64,000 nt of DNA, from the NCBI RefSeq assembly GCF_900113935.1, contig NZ_FORF01000012.1:62001-126000 (forward strand). The letters run 5' to 3'. The notes under the pieces are model-generated. The model did not search any database and was not told where the DNA came from. It saw only the letters and a program-made list of their open reading frames with translations. Below are positions 37,401 through 46,218 of the stretch, piece by piece. A program made the translations under genes and the position numbers. The stretch's first letter is position 1; each line of letters starts with the position of its first letter. This stretch comes from Aquamicrobium aerolatum DSM 21857. GTDB taxonomy: Bacteria > Pseudomonadota > Alphaproteobacteria > Rhizobiales > Rhizobiaceae.

Positions 37401-37949
37401 CAGCGGCTCGCCGCCTGGAGCATAGACGTCGAGAATGCCACCGCGCACAGCGAACTCGCCAACGTCACGCACCGTGGGCACGCGCTCAAAGCCAGCAGTA
37501 TCGAGCCGACCGGCCAGAACGTTCATGTCGATCTGATTGCCGGGCTTGGCAACGATGGCCTGCGCTGCCATCTCATCGGCCGGTGGCATCCGCTGCAGCA
37601 GGGCGTTGGCACTGACCAGAACGACGGCGCGGTGCGGCTTGTCGCGCAGGGCGACCATGGCGGCCATCGCATCCAGACGGCGGGCCGCCGCATCGGCGCC
37701 CGGAGACACGCGGTCGTAAGGCAGGCAGTCCCACGCCGGCAGTTCTAGCACCGGCAGGCCAGGCGATACGAAGGCGAGCGTTTCCGCGATTGCCGGCAAC
37801 CGCTGGCCGTCGCGGACGACGAATATCAGCGGTTTGTCACCAAGGTCTGCCGCGACAGCGGCGAGCGCGAACGCTTCATAACCGTCTGCCACGCTGTCGA
37901 TAGTGGCTGCGCCGGTTGCGGGCAGGCGAATGGGCTGGATCAGTTTCAT
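34467..37949 (-). CDS. mfd: Transcription-repair coupling factor Mfd
   Basis: Mfd removes stalled RNA polymerase from DNA lesions and recruits UvrA. The 1160-residue protein has the N-terminal UvrB-homology module (about 1-340), an RNA-polymerase-interaction domain ([16 protein letters not shown], about 490-505), the helicase core with [20 protein letters not shown] (Walker A), the DEEQ box in [18 protein letters not shown], the TRG region [14 protein letters not shown], and a C-terminal TRCF domain. uvrA is also in this window. sdhE lies 6 bp upstream, so the two are probably co-transcribed. Confidence 0.96.
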   Translation of the reverse strand: [1160 protein letters not shown]

Positions 37950-37955
37950 CTGCGA

Positions 37956-38243
37956 TCAGACGTTGACGCTACTGCGATAGGACAGGATCTTGGCAAAGAT
38001 GGGGGTATCATGACGCGCGGGAACCGAAGTTTCTCCAGTCACCCATTTCAGGATGTCGGCATCGGACTCAGCCATGAAATCCTCGTAGATCGAAAGCTCG
38101 TCGTCAGTCAGCCGATCAATCTCCGCATCCACGAATGAGCCGAGAATGAGGTCGACTTCGCGCATGCCGCGATGCCAGGAACGGAAGAATGCCTTGCGGC
38201 GGCGAGTGTCGAGGTCCGCGCTGGACCGCAATGTTCCGGTCAT
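37956..38243 (-). CDS. sdhE: FAD assembly factor SdhE (succinate dehydrogenase assembly factor 2)
   Basis: SdhE promotes covalent attachment of FAD to the flavoprotein subunit of succinate dehydrogenase. The 95-residue protein carries the RGxxE motif (RGMRE, about residues 25-29) in FRSWHRGMREVDLILGSFV, and the YEDFMAESDADILKWVTG block of the family. The ATG at 38243 follows AAGGG; the open frame upstream runs into the recG promoter region. It precedes mfd by 6 bp and is divergent from recG. Confidence 0.92.
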   Translation of the reverse strand: MTGTLRSSADLDTRRRKAFFRSWHRGMREVDLILGSFVDAEIDRLTDDELSIYEDFMAESDADILKWVTGETSVPARHDTPIFAKILSYRSSVNV

Positions 38244-38338
38244 AAACAAAAACCCTTGTGGATGAAGTCGGCATATAGCGGGTGTCGGCGGCAATGTCAG
38301 CCTTTGCGGACACACTCTCCCGACATAAGCTTGGCGTC

Positions 38339-40447
38339 ATGCGCCCTTCTCTTCTCGATCCCCTTTTCGCTCCTGCCACGACCCTCGACGGCATCGGCCC
38401 GAAAGTGTCGGCGCTGCTTGCCAAAGTTTTGCCCTTCGACACGACAGGTCGGGAAGTGCGGGTCGGCGATCTGCTGTTCGTCCTGCCACATACGATGATT
38501 GACAGGCGCAAGCGCTATCCCATCGCTGAAGCGCCAGAAAACGCAGTGGTCACGCTGGAGGTCAGCATCGACTATCACCAGCCCGCGCCACAGGGAAATC
38601 GCTCCGCTCCGTATCGCATCTTTGCCCATGACGATTCCGGCGAGATCGCGCTGACCTTCTTCCGAGCCAAGGGGGACTGGCTGACCAAGGCTGTGCCGGA
38701 AGGCGCACGCATGATCGTCTCGGGCCGTATCGAGTGGTTCAACGGGCGGGCGTCGATGGTTCATCCCGACCATATGGTGCCCGCCGACAGGGCCGGCGAT
38801 CTGCCTGCCGTGGAACCGGTCTATCCGCTCACGGCAGGTCTGTCGTCGAAAGTACTGCGAAAGGCGGTTGCCGCCTCTGTCAATCGCCTGCCCGAGCTTC
38901 CTGAGTGGCTGGACCCGACACTGATGACCCGCCATTCGTTTCCTTCGATCCGCATGGCGCTCCACCGCGTGAACACACCTGACGATCCACTCGACATCAA
39001 TCCTGACAGTGCAGCGTGGCGACGGTTGGCATATGACGAGCTTTTGGCGGGGCAACTTGCGCTGGCGCTGGTGCGCGCCCGTGTTCGGCGCAATGCAGGC
39101 CGCGCGCTGACAGGCGACGGCCGGATCGAGAAGCAGGTCCGTGCAGCGCTGCCCTACTCGCTCACACACTCTCAGGAGCAGGCGCTCGTCGAAATTCATG
39201 GCGATCTTGAATTGCCAAAGCGGATGCTGCGGCTATTGCAGGGAGATGTCGGGGCTGGAAAGACCGTAGTTGCGCTGCTGACTGCGGCGCGTGCTGCTGA
39301 GGCTGGCGGACAGACGGCTCTGATGGCGCCCACCGAAATACTTGCTCGCCAGCATCTGGCAACCATTGCGCCACTGGCCGCGAAAGCCGGATTGCGGGCC
39401 GCCGTTCTCACCGGACGCGAAAAGGGACGCGAACGCACCGAGATCCTGCGTGCGGTGGCCGCCGGGGAAATCGACATCCTCATCGGCACCCATGCCCTGT
39501 TCCAAGACACCGTGGTGTTTCATGACCTGGTGCTGGCGATCGTCGACGAACAACATCGCTTCGGGGTCCATCAGCGGCTGGCAATTTCCGCGAAAGGCGA
39601 CGCCGTCGACATGCTGGTGATGACGGCGACACCGATTCCGCGGACGCTGGTGTTGACCGCCTTCGGCGACATGGATGTATCGCGCCTGACGGAAAAGCCG
39701 GCAGGTCGTCGTCCTATCCAGACCGTCACATTGCCGATGGAGCGGCTACCGGACCTGGTCCAGCGAATCCGAAGCGCCGTCGGCGACGGGCAGAAAGTCT
39801 ACTGGATTTGTCCGCTTGTCGAAGAATCAGAAGAGATCAAGCTGATGTCAGCCGAAGATCGGCACGCATCGCTAGCATCTGTTTTTGGCAAATCCGTCGG
39901 TCTCATCCACGGGCGAATGAACGGCGGCGACAAGGATGAGGCGATGCGCGCCTTCAAGGATGGCGACACGCGCATCTTGGTCGGCACCACCGTTGTGGAG
40001 GTGGGAGTCGATGTTCCTGACGCGACGATCATCGTCATCGAACACGCGGAACGCTTCGGGCTTGCACAGTTGCATCAGTTGCGCGGACGGGTCGGGCGCG
40101 GCGACAAGGCGTCAACCTGTGTGCTGCTCTACAAGGAACCGCTGGGGTTGGTCGCAAAACAGCGCCTGTCGGTGATGCGAGAGACGGAAGATGGCTTCAG
40201 GATCTCCGAAGAAGATCTGAAGCTGCGCGGCGAAGGCGAGCTTCTTGGCACCCGCCAGTCCGGCACACCCGGATTTCGTGTTGCACAAGTGGAGCGACAC
40301 GGCGACCTCCTGGAAATCGCCCGCGACGATGCGAGGTTGATTCTCGAACGCGACCCCGAATTGTCATCGCCACGCGGTCAAGCGCTGCGCGTGCTGCTCT
40401 ATCTCTACGGGCGCGACGATTCGATCCGCTTGCTGCGCGCCGGCTGA
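38339..40447 (+). CDS. recG: ATP-dependent DNA helicase RecG
   Basis: RecG reverses stalled replication forks and processes branched DNA. The 702-residue protein has the N-terminal wedge domain (about 1-250), the helicase core with [19 protein letters not shown] (Walker A), the DEQH box in [34 protein letters not shown], and the C-terminal [16 protein letters not shown] motif. The ATG at 38339 ([10 protein letters not shown]) matches the usual rhizobial start; GTG and ATG codons up to 19 residues upstream are alternatives without a clear ribosome site. It converges with ccdA, 2 bp apart. Confidence 0.95.
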   Translation: [702 protein letters not shown]

Positions 40448-40449
40448 AG

Positions 40450-41223
40450 TCAGCCGAGCGTTCCCAGTACGGGGAACGTTTCGAGCAGCCAAAACGATGC
40501 CGCCTGGATGCCGCCGGTGAGGAAGAGAACACCGGCAATGACCAGAAGCGCGCCCATGATTCGTTCAACCTTGCCCAGATGGAGGCGGAAGCGCTGCAGA
40601 AAACGCATGAATGCGCCGGAAAACAACGCTGCCAGCAGAAATGGTATCCCGAGCCCAAGCGAATATGCAGCCAGCAGCAGCGCGCCGTCGCTGACAGTGG
40701 CGCTGCCACCGGCCAGGGTAAGAATCGGACCAAGGACCGGGCCGATGCAGGGCGTCCAGCCAAATGCGAAGGCCAGGCCCATTACATAAGCGGCGGCGGC
40801 GCTCGCAGGCTTGCCGCCCGGCTGGAAACGCGCTTCGCGCGACAACAGCGGTATGCGCAAGATGCCAAGAAAATTCAGTCCCATCAGGATGATGAGCACG
40901 CCGGCGACCATTGCCAGCTCCTGCTGCCACATCCGCAGCAATCCGCCGATCGTCGAGGCACCCGCGCCCAGCGCCGTGAACACGGTGGAAAAACCAAGCA
41001 CAAACGCAACAGATGCTGTCATCAACGCCAGCCGTGGCGCCGTGCCAACTACCGCCGCTGTCCCGTCACCCTGCTTGATCAGGCCAGGATCGCGACGGAA
41101 ATCATCCATGGAGACGCCAGCCATATAGCACAGATAGGGCGGCACGAGCGGAAGCACGCAAGGCGAGAGGAAAGAGAGCGCCCCTGCTCCGATCGCGCTG
41201 ATATAACTGACATCAATCGCCAT
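40450..41223 (-). CDS. ccdA: Cytochrome c biogenesis protein CcdA
   Basis: CcdA carries reducing power from cytoplasmic thioredoxin across the inner membrane to periplasmic thiol proteins, mainly for cytochrome c maturation. The 257-residue protein has six to seven membrane segments and the two redox cysteines in the conserved FLSPCVLPLVPPYL and FGWTPCIGPVLGPIL blocks. The ATG at 41223 follows GGGAAG. No thioredoxin-like partner is adjacent. It converges tightly with recG. Confidence 0.92.
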   Translation of the reverse strand: MAIDVSYISAIGAGALSFLSPCVLPLVPPYLCYMAGVSMDDFRRDPGLIKQGDGTAAVVGTAPRLALMTASVAFVLGFSTVFTALGAGASTIGGLLRMWQQELAMVAGVLIILMGLNFLGILRIPLLSREARFQPGGKPASAAAAYVMGLAFAFGWTPCIGPVLGPILTLAGGSATVSDGALLLAAYSLGLGIPFLLAALFSGAFMRFLQRFRLHLGKVERIMGALLVIAGVLFLTGGIQAASFWLLETFPVLGTLG

Positions 41224-41410
41224 TGCTTCCCGCCAATTCCAATCTTTCAGTCTGCCGCACCTATAGCCGCACGGTCGCGATGAGGCCAAATCACTAGTCT
41301 GTGGCTAACCGTCGCTGAGTTAGCCACAGAAAGCTCACTTTTACCGGTTGACCGAAGAAATCTGGCTCCCTATGTTCCGGCCACTTTCGAAGCAGATCAA
41401 TCGCTTCCGT

Positions 41411-41486
41411 GATCGCGTAGCTCAGTCGGTAGAGCATTCGACTTTTAATCGAATGGTCGTGGGTTCGAGTCCCACCGCGATCACCA
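41411..41486 (+). tRNA. tRNA-Lys (anticodon UUU)
   Basis: A complete cloverleaf: acceptor GATCGCG (41411-41417) pairs with CGCGATC, D-arm GCTC/GAGC, anticodon stem TTCGA/TCGAA around CTTTTAA (anticodon TTT), T-arm GTGGG-TTCGAGT-CCCAC, discriminator A and an encoded CCA (41484-41486). Confidence 0.97.
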
Positions 41487-41585
41487 TCCCTCCACTCCCC
41501 ATGGGCGAGCCTCGCTTCCTTTAATTTTGCTGGCATGACATTCCGGCATTCATTAATGGGAACATTCGGCACGCGTGGCCGTTTT

Positions 41586-41611
41586 AGAGCAAATAGGGCA
41601 ACGTTTGCTCT
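41586..41611. promoter_or_regulatory. Inverted repeat upstream of the BA14K-like gene
   Basis: AGAGCAAA (41586-41593) and TTTGCTCT (41604-41611) are perfect inverted copies with a 10-nt spacer, ending 26 bp before the start codon. It could be an operator over the promoter or an RNA hairpin near the ribosome site. Confidence 0.45.
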
Positions 41612-41637
41612 ATGCGCTGATCCAAGGGAGATCGAGC

Positions 41638-42192
41638 ATGATCAAGATTATTTCCAGTGTGTGCGCTGCGGCCATGCTGACACTGCCCTTCGCTACGGGC
41701 GTGATGGCCATGCCGAAAGCGGCTCCTTCGTCGGTATCGCCAATTATTTTGGCTCAGTCATCGTCGCCGGGTGGTGACGGACAGAGCGGACAGCCACGGA
41801 TACGTCGTGACTGGGATGGCGGACGAGATCGCGGCGAATGGCGCGACCGTGGTGAGTGGCGTGATCGTGGCGAATGGCGCGACCGCCGCGACTGGCGAGA
41901 CGCCCGGGATCGACCACGCGGTGAAGCCTATTACCGGGGCTATCGGGGCTATCGAGATCCAAGGCCGGGATACCGCAGACACGGTGATTTTTGGTTCCCG
42001 CCTGCAGCCTTCATAGCTGGCGCTATTCTGGGCGGAGCGATGACGGCCCAGGAGCCGCCAATCCGCTATCGTCCGCGCGGCAACGATCACGTCAGCTGGT
42101 GCTATAATCGCTACAAGTCGTATCGCGCTTCGGACAATACTTTCCAGCCCTACAATGGCCCGCGCCGACAGTGCCAGTCGCCTTACGGCTGA
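41638..42192 (+). CDS. BA14K-like secreted protein with Arg/Asp/Trp tandem repeats
   Basis: BA14K proteins were described in Brucella as immunoreactive, lectin-like proteins; the general function is unclear. The 184-residue product has a signal peptide (about residues 1-24), then a repeat region of three DRGEWR units followed by variants (RDRRDWRD), a Tyr/Arg/Gly-rich stretch, one hydrophobic segment ([13 protein letters not shown]) and the C-terminal BA14K block [19 protein letters not shown] with [20 protein letters not shown] precedes the ATG at 41638; the frame's earlier start codons lie before it without support. Confidence 0.85.
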   Translation: MIKIISSVCAAAMLTLPFATGVMAMPKAAPSSVSPIILAQSSSPGGDGQSGQPRIRRDWDGGRDRGEWRDRGEWRDRGEWRDRRDWRDARDRPRGEAYYRGYRGYRDPRPGYRRHGDFWFPPAAFIAGAILGGAMTAQEPPIRYRPRGNDHVSWCYNRYKSYRASDNTFQPYNGPRRQCQSPYG

Positions 42193-42213
42193 TTTAACTG
42201 TCATGGAGACCTG

Positions 42214-42244
42214 AAAGGCCTGCCATCGTGCAGGCCTTTTTTTC
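42214..42244 (+). terminator. Terminator of the BA14K-like gene
   Basis: AAAGGCCTGC (42214-42223) pairs with GCAGGCCTTT (42230-42239), followed by a T-run to 42243. Confidence 0.93.
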
Positions 42245-42332
42245 ATGAGGAGAGCCCACAAAAATCAGTCATGCATCACCTTAAGAGCCAAGATTAATTG
42301 ACTGATATACATGATGTTTTCGAGGCTCACCG

Positions 42333-43463
42333 TCAAAGGGGCGGCAAGTCACCTGCATCCCAGGCTGCAGTGATCACCTGCGCACGGGTCGCAAAACACC
42401 CGGCCTCGATGGCGGCACGAATGTCGGCCATCAGACTCTGATAATAGGCAAGATTGTTCCAGGTCAGCAGCATGCCGCCGAGCGCCTCGCCTGACTTGAC
42501 CAGATGATGGAGATAGGCGCGCGAATAGTCGCGCGCAGCGGGGCAGTCGCTCTCTTCATCGAGCGGGCGGTGATCTTCGGCATGACGCGCATTGCGCAGA
42601 TTGACCTTGCCGCGGCGTGTGTAGGCGAGACCATGGCGACCAGCGCGCGTCGGCATCACGCAATCGAACATGTCGATGCCCCGCGCCACCGATTTCAGCA
42701 TGTCGTCGGGCGTGCCGACCCCCATCAGATAGCGCGGCTTGTCGTGCGGCAACACAGGACAGGTCACGTCCAGCATCTCCAGCATGACCTCCTGCGGCTC
42801 CCCGACGGCAAGGCCACCGACAGCGTAGCCCTTCAGGTCCATCGCCTTCAGCGCCTCCGCCGAGCGCTCGCGCAAGGCTGCGTTGTCACCACCCTGAACG
42901 ATGCCGAACATGGCCTTGCCGCGCTGGTCGCCGAAAGCCACCTTGCAGCGCTCGGCCCAGCGCAGCGACAGTTCCATCGCGCGGGCCATGTCCTTTTCCG
43001 TGGTCGGCAACGCGACGCATTCGTCCAGCTGCATCTGGATGTCGGAATCAAGCAGACCCTGAATTTCAATCGAACGTTCCGGCGACATTTCGTATTTCGC
43101 GCCGTCGATATGCGAACGGAAGGTGACGCCCTGCTCATTTAGCTTGCGCAGTTTTGCCAGCGACATCACCTGAAAGCCGCCGGAATCAGTCAGGATCGGT
43201 CCCGACCAGCCGCCGAATTCGTGCAGGCCGCCCAGCCGCGCCACCCGCTCGGCGCCGGGGCGCAGCATCAGATGATACGTGTTGCCCAGAATGATGTCGG
43301 CACCGAGGTCGCGAACCTGGTCCATATACATCGCCTTGACCGTCCCACCGGTGCCGACTGGCATGAAGGCCGGCGTGCGAATGGTGCCGCGCGGCATCGA
43401 GATCTCGCCACGGCGCGCCTTGCCGTCCGTCGCCAGCAGCTTGAAGGTAAAGTTTTCGCTCAA
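42333..43463 (-). CDS. tgt: Queuine tRNA-ribosyltransferase (TGT) with degenerate zinc site
   Basis: TGT exchanges G34 of GUN-anticodon tRNAs for preQ1 on the way to queuosine. The 376-residue protein has the general catalytic parts: [35 protein letters not shown] and [13 protein letters not shown]. The zinc site is eroded. Against E. coli ligands C302, C304, C307 and H333, this protein has Ser305, Cys307, Ala310 and Asn336 (in [17 protein letters not shown] and LTWNNLAYY). The TTG start overlaps the queA stop by 4 bp (TTGA), so it is coupled to queA in the same pathway. Confidence 0.93.
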   Translation of the reverse strand: MSENFTFKLLATDGKARRGEISMPRGTIRTPAFMPVGTGGTVKAMYMDQVRDLGADIILGNTYHLMLRPGAERVARLGGLHEFGGWSGPILTDSGGFQVMSLAKLRKLNEQGVTFRSHIDGAKYEMSPERSIEIQGLLDSDIQMQLDECVALPTTEKDMARAMELSLRWAERCKVAFGDQRGKAMFGIVQGGDNAALRERSAEALKAMDLKGYAVGGLAVGEPQEVMLEMLDVTCPVLPHDKPRYLMGVGTPDDMLKSVARGIDMFDCVMPTRAGRHGLAYTRRGKVNLRNARHAEDHRPLDEESDCPAARDYSRAYLHHLVKSGEALGGMLLTWNNLAYYQSLMADIRAAIEAGCFATRAQVITAAWDAGDLPPL

Positions 43464-44536
43464 CTTTCATTCCTGAACAAAAGGCTGGAATCGCCATAGG
43501 AATAGAAGCGATAGTTGCTGTCTATCGCGTGCTTGTAGGCGGCGTGCATCGTCTCAAGGCCGCTGAATGCCGACACCAGCATGAACAGCGTGGAGCGCGG
43601 CAGATGAAAATTCGTCATCAGAATGTCAGCGGTGCGGAAACGGTGGCCAGGCGTGATGAAGATATCGGTCGAGCCGGACCAGGCACGGAATGTGCCGTCG
43701 TCGGCGACCGAACTCTCCATCAGGCGCAGAGACGTCGTACCGACCGAGATAATCCGACCGCCTCGCGCCTTGACGCCGTTGAGCGCGGCAGCGGTTTCCT
43801 CGCTGACATGGCCGATCTCGGCATGCATGCGATGGTCTGTTGTGTCATCGACCTTCATCGGCAGGAAAGTTCCCGCCCCGACATGAAGCGTCACGAAATG
43901 GCGTTCGACGCCTGCCGCGTCGAGCGCCGCCATCAGTTCCGGGGTAAAATGCAGCCCGGCGGTCGGCGCAGCAACTGCCCCTTCCTCCCGCGCAAAAATC
44001 GTCTGATAGTCGCTGCGGTCGCGCGCATCTTCGGCGCGCTTGCCGGCAATGTAGGGCGGCAGCGGAATCTTGCCGACTGCGTGGAGTGCCTCGTCAAGAA
44101 CTGGTCCGGAAAGGTCGAAGGCCAGCGTCACTTCGCCCGCTTCGCCCTTTTCGGCAACGGTCGCGTCCAGTGTACCGAGAAAGCAGGAGTTGCCATCATG
44201 GCCGAACTGGATGCGGTCGCCCACTGCGAGGCGCTTTGCCGGGCGCATGAACGCCTTCCAACGGTCGGGCGCGGTGCGCATATGCAGTGTCGCGTCGACC
44301 TGCGCGACCGAACCCTCGCGGCGACGCAGACCGGTTAGCTGAGCTGGAATGACTTTGGTATCGTTAAAAACAAGCGCATCCCCCCGCCGCAGCAGCGACG
44401 GGAGGTCGAAGACAACCTTATCCTCGAATGACTGATCGGGCTTTACGACGAGCAGACGCGCAGCGTGCCGGGGCTCTGCCGGGCGTACTGCGATCCGCTC
44501 ATCGGGGAGCTCAAAATCAAAGAGATCGACGCGCAC
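43460..44536 (-). CDS. queA: S-adenosylmethionine:tRNA ribosyltransferase-isomerase QueA
   Basis: QueA transfers the ribosyl part of AdoMet to preQ1-tRNA, forming epoxyqueuosine. The 358-residue protein starts [16 protein letters not shown], the typical N-terminus, from a GTG codon at 44536. Family blocks follow: [45 protein letters not shown] and [20 protein letters not shown]. It overlaps tgt by 4 bp, placing two consecutive steps of queuosine synthesis in one unit. Confidence 0.95.
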   Translation of the reverse strand: MRVDLFDFELPDERIAVRPAEPRHAARLLVVKPDQSFEDKVVFDLPSLLRRGDALVFNDTKVIPAQLTGLRRREGSVAQVDATLHMRTAPDRWKAFMRPAKRLAVGDRIQFGHDGNSCFLGTLDATVAEKGEAGEVTLAFDLSGPVLDEALHAVGKIPLPPYIAGKRAEDARDRSDYQTIFAREEGAVAAPTAGLHFTPELMAALDAAGVERHFVTLHVGAGTFLPMKVDDTTDHRMHAEIGHVSEETAAALNGVKARGGRIISVGTTSLRLMESSVADDGTFRAWSGSTDIFITPGHRFRTADILMTNFHLPRSTLFMLVSAFSGLETMHAAYKHAIDSNYRFYSYGDSSLLFRNES

Positions 44537-44566
44537 GGTGCGCTCCGTCCGTGTCGCGTTTCAGGA

Positions 44567-45040
44567 TCATACGTCAGCAGCAACACGCATGGTGACGATG
44601 GAATCGGGATCGCGCACCGGCTCGCCGCGCTTGATCTTGTCGACGTTTTCCATGCCTTCGATGACCTGACCCCAAACCGTGTATTGGCGGTTCAGGAACG
44701 CTGCGTCCTCGAAGCAGATGAAGAACTGCGAGTTGGCCGAGTTCGGGTTCTGCGCACGCGCCATCGAGCAGGTGCCGCGCGAATGGTTCATGTTCGAGAA
44801 CTCAGCCTTCAGGTCAGGCTTGTCCGAACCACCCATGCCGGTGCCGGTCGGATCGCCCGTCTGCGCCATGAAGCCTTCGATGACGCGGTGAAACACGATG
44901 CCATCATAGAAGTTTGCACGCGCCAGTTCCTTGATACGGGCAACGTGGCCTGGGGCAAGGTCAGGGAACAGTTCGATGACCACCTTGCCCTTGGTGGTTT
45001 CCATGATGATCGTGTTTTCCGGGTCCTTGATCTCGGCCAT
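44567..45040 (-). CDS. ppiB: Peptidyl-prolyl cis-trans isomerase, cyclophilin type, cytoplasmic
   Basis: Cyclophilins speed up proline isomerisation during folding. The 157-residue protein lacks a signal peptide and has the core blocks FYDGIVFHRVIEGFMAQTGDP (catalytic Arg; shown in part), MARAQNPNSANSQFFICFED and WGQVIEGMENVDKI. It lies 32 bp downstream of a second, exported cyclophilin on the same strand and upstream of queA-tgt, and all may share a transcript from coaD. Confidence 0.93.
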   Translation of the reverse strand: MAEIKDPENTIIMETTKGKVVIELFPDLAPGHVARIKELARANFYDGIVFHRVIEGFMAQTGDPTGTGMGGSDKPDLKAEFSNMNHSRGTCSMARAQNPNSANSQFFICFEDAAFLNRQYTVWGQVIEGMENVDKIKRGEPVRDPDSIVTMRVAADV

Positions 45041-45072
45041 GCGAGGTCCTTCCTAAGTAGTTGAATTATTTA

Positions 45073-45654
45073 TCAGTTAGCATCCGCGGCAATGCGCGCG
45101 GAGATGATGCGATCCGGGTCGGTGACAGCGCCGCTCTGCGGCTGCCCCTTCTTGATGTTGTCAACCAGTTCCATCCCGCTCTCGACATTGCCGACAATGG
45201 TGTACTGGCCATCAAGGAACGCACCCGGTGCGAACATGATGAAAAACTGCGAATTGGCGGAGTTCGGATCCTGCGCCCGCGCCATGCCGACGGTGCCGCG
45301 CGCAAAGGTTTCCTTGGAGAACTCTGCCTCGATATTACCCAGCGACGAGCCACCGGTGCCGGCGCGCTGGCTGCTGTAACCATCGGTCATGTCGCCATAT
45401 TGCACGTCGCCGGTCTGGGCCATGAAGCCCTCAATGACACGGTGGAACGCAACATTGTCATATTCGCCGCCACGGACGAGCGTCTTGATCTGCTCGACAT
45501 GTTTTGGAGCAAGGTCAGGACGCAGGGCGATTGTCACATCGCCGTCCTTCAGCTTGAGGATCATGGTGTTTTCGGGTTCAGCTGCCACGGCTGCGCTGGC
45601 GGCCAAAAGCCCGACGGACAAAACCAGCGACGAGGCAATTTTCAGAAACTGCAT
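45073..45654 (-). CDS. ppiA: Peptidyl-prolyl cis-trans isomerase, cyclophilin type, exported
   Basis: A 193-residue cyclophilin with a signal peptide (about residues 1-24: LKIASSLVLSVGLLAASAA), so a periplasmic folding helper. The core has VAFHRVIEGFMAQTGDVQYG, MARAQDPNSANSQFFIMFAP and VGNVESGMELVDNI. The ATG at 45654 follows GGGAG; the open frame upstream overlaps coaD and is not supported. It is 16 bp downstream of coaD. The pair of cytoplasmic and periplasmic cyclophilins probably arose by duplication. Confidence 0.92.
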   Translation of the reverse strand: MQFLKIASSLVLSVGLLAASAAVAAEPENTMILKLKDGDVTIALRPDLAPKHVEQIKTLVRGGEYDNVAFHRVIEGFMAQTGDVQYGDMTDGYSSQRAGTGGSSLGNIEAEFSKETFARGTVGMARAQDPNSANSQFFIMFAPGAFLDGQYTIVGNVESGMELVDNIKKGQPQSGAVTDPDRIISARIAADAN

Positions 45655-45670
45655 GAAGAACTCCCGGTTC

Positions 45671-46171
45671 TCAATTCTTGAACTTCGACACCAACGCGTT
45701 CGCCACATTGGCTGGAACGAACGGGTGAATGTTGCCACCCATGGAAGCTATCTGGCGCACGAGTGTGGCAGTAATAGAACGTACAGCCGGGCTTGCCGGC
45801 AGAAAAACCGTATGAAGCTGCGGCGCCATAGTGCCGTTCATGCCGGCCATCTGCATTTCATAGTCAAGATCGGTGCCATCGCGCAGCCCGCGGATCAGCA
45901 GAGTCGCCTCATGCTCTCGGGCAACATCGACCAGCAAGCCTTTGAATGAAACGATCTTCAGCCGTTGCGCATCCGCGCCATAGGCTGCTTTCGCCCATTC
46001 GCTGATGAGCGCAACACGTTCTTCGAACGTGAAAAGCGGCTGCTTGGACGCCTGGATGCCGATACCTATGACCACCTGGTCTGCAAGCGCCAACGCACCC
46101 GCAAGCACGTCTGCGTGACCATTTGTCATCGGGTCAAAGGACCCTGCATAGAATGCGATGCGTTGCTTCAT
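45671..46171 (-). CDS. coaD: Phosphopantetheine adenylyltransferase
   Basis: CoaD makes dephospho-CoA from 4'-phosphopantetheine and ATP, the penultimate step of coenzyme A synthesis. The 166-residue protein has the nucleotidyltransferase motif [15 protein letters not shown] (H18), [18 protein letters not shown] and the C-terminal ATP-binding [15 protein letters not shown] (usually S-S-T; here S-I-T-A-T). A predicted promoter with -10 TACAAT lies 48 bp upstream and contains a LexA-like box. Confidence 0.95.
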   Translation of the reverse strand: MKQRIAFYAGSFDPMTNGHADVLAGALALADQVVIGIGIQASKQPLFTFEERVALISEWAKAAYGADAQRLKIVSFKGLLVDVAREHEATLLIRGLRDGTDLDYEMQMAGMNGTMAPQLHTVFLPASPAVRSITATLVRQIASMGGNIHPFVPANVANALVSKFKN

Positions 46172-46218
46172 AGCGGGCTTCTAGCTGGCATGGAACTTAA
46201 ACGCAATCAGATCAGCAC

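Noticed and set aside
41294-41572. Minus-strand ORF of 92 codons containing GGTRTHDHSIKSRMLYRLSYA
   Set aside because: It is the antisense translation of the tRNA-Lys gene, a well-known source of spurious hypothetical proteins.
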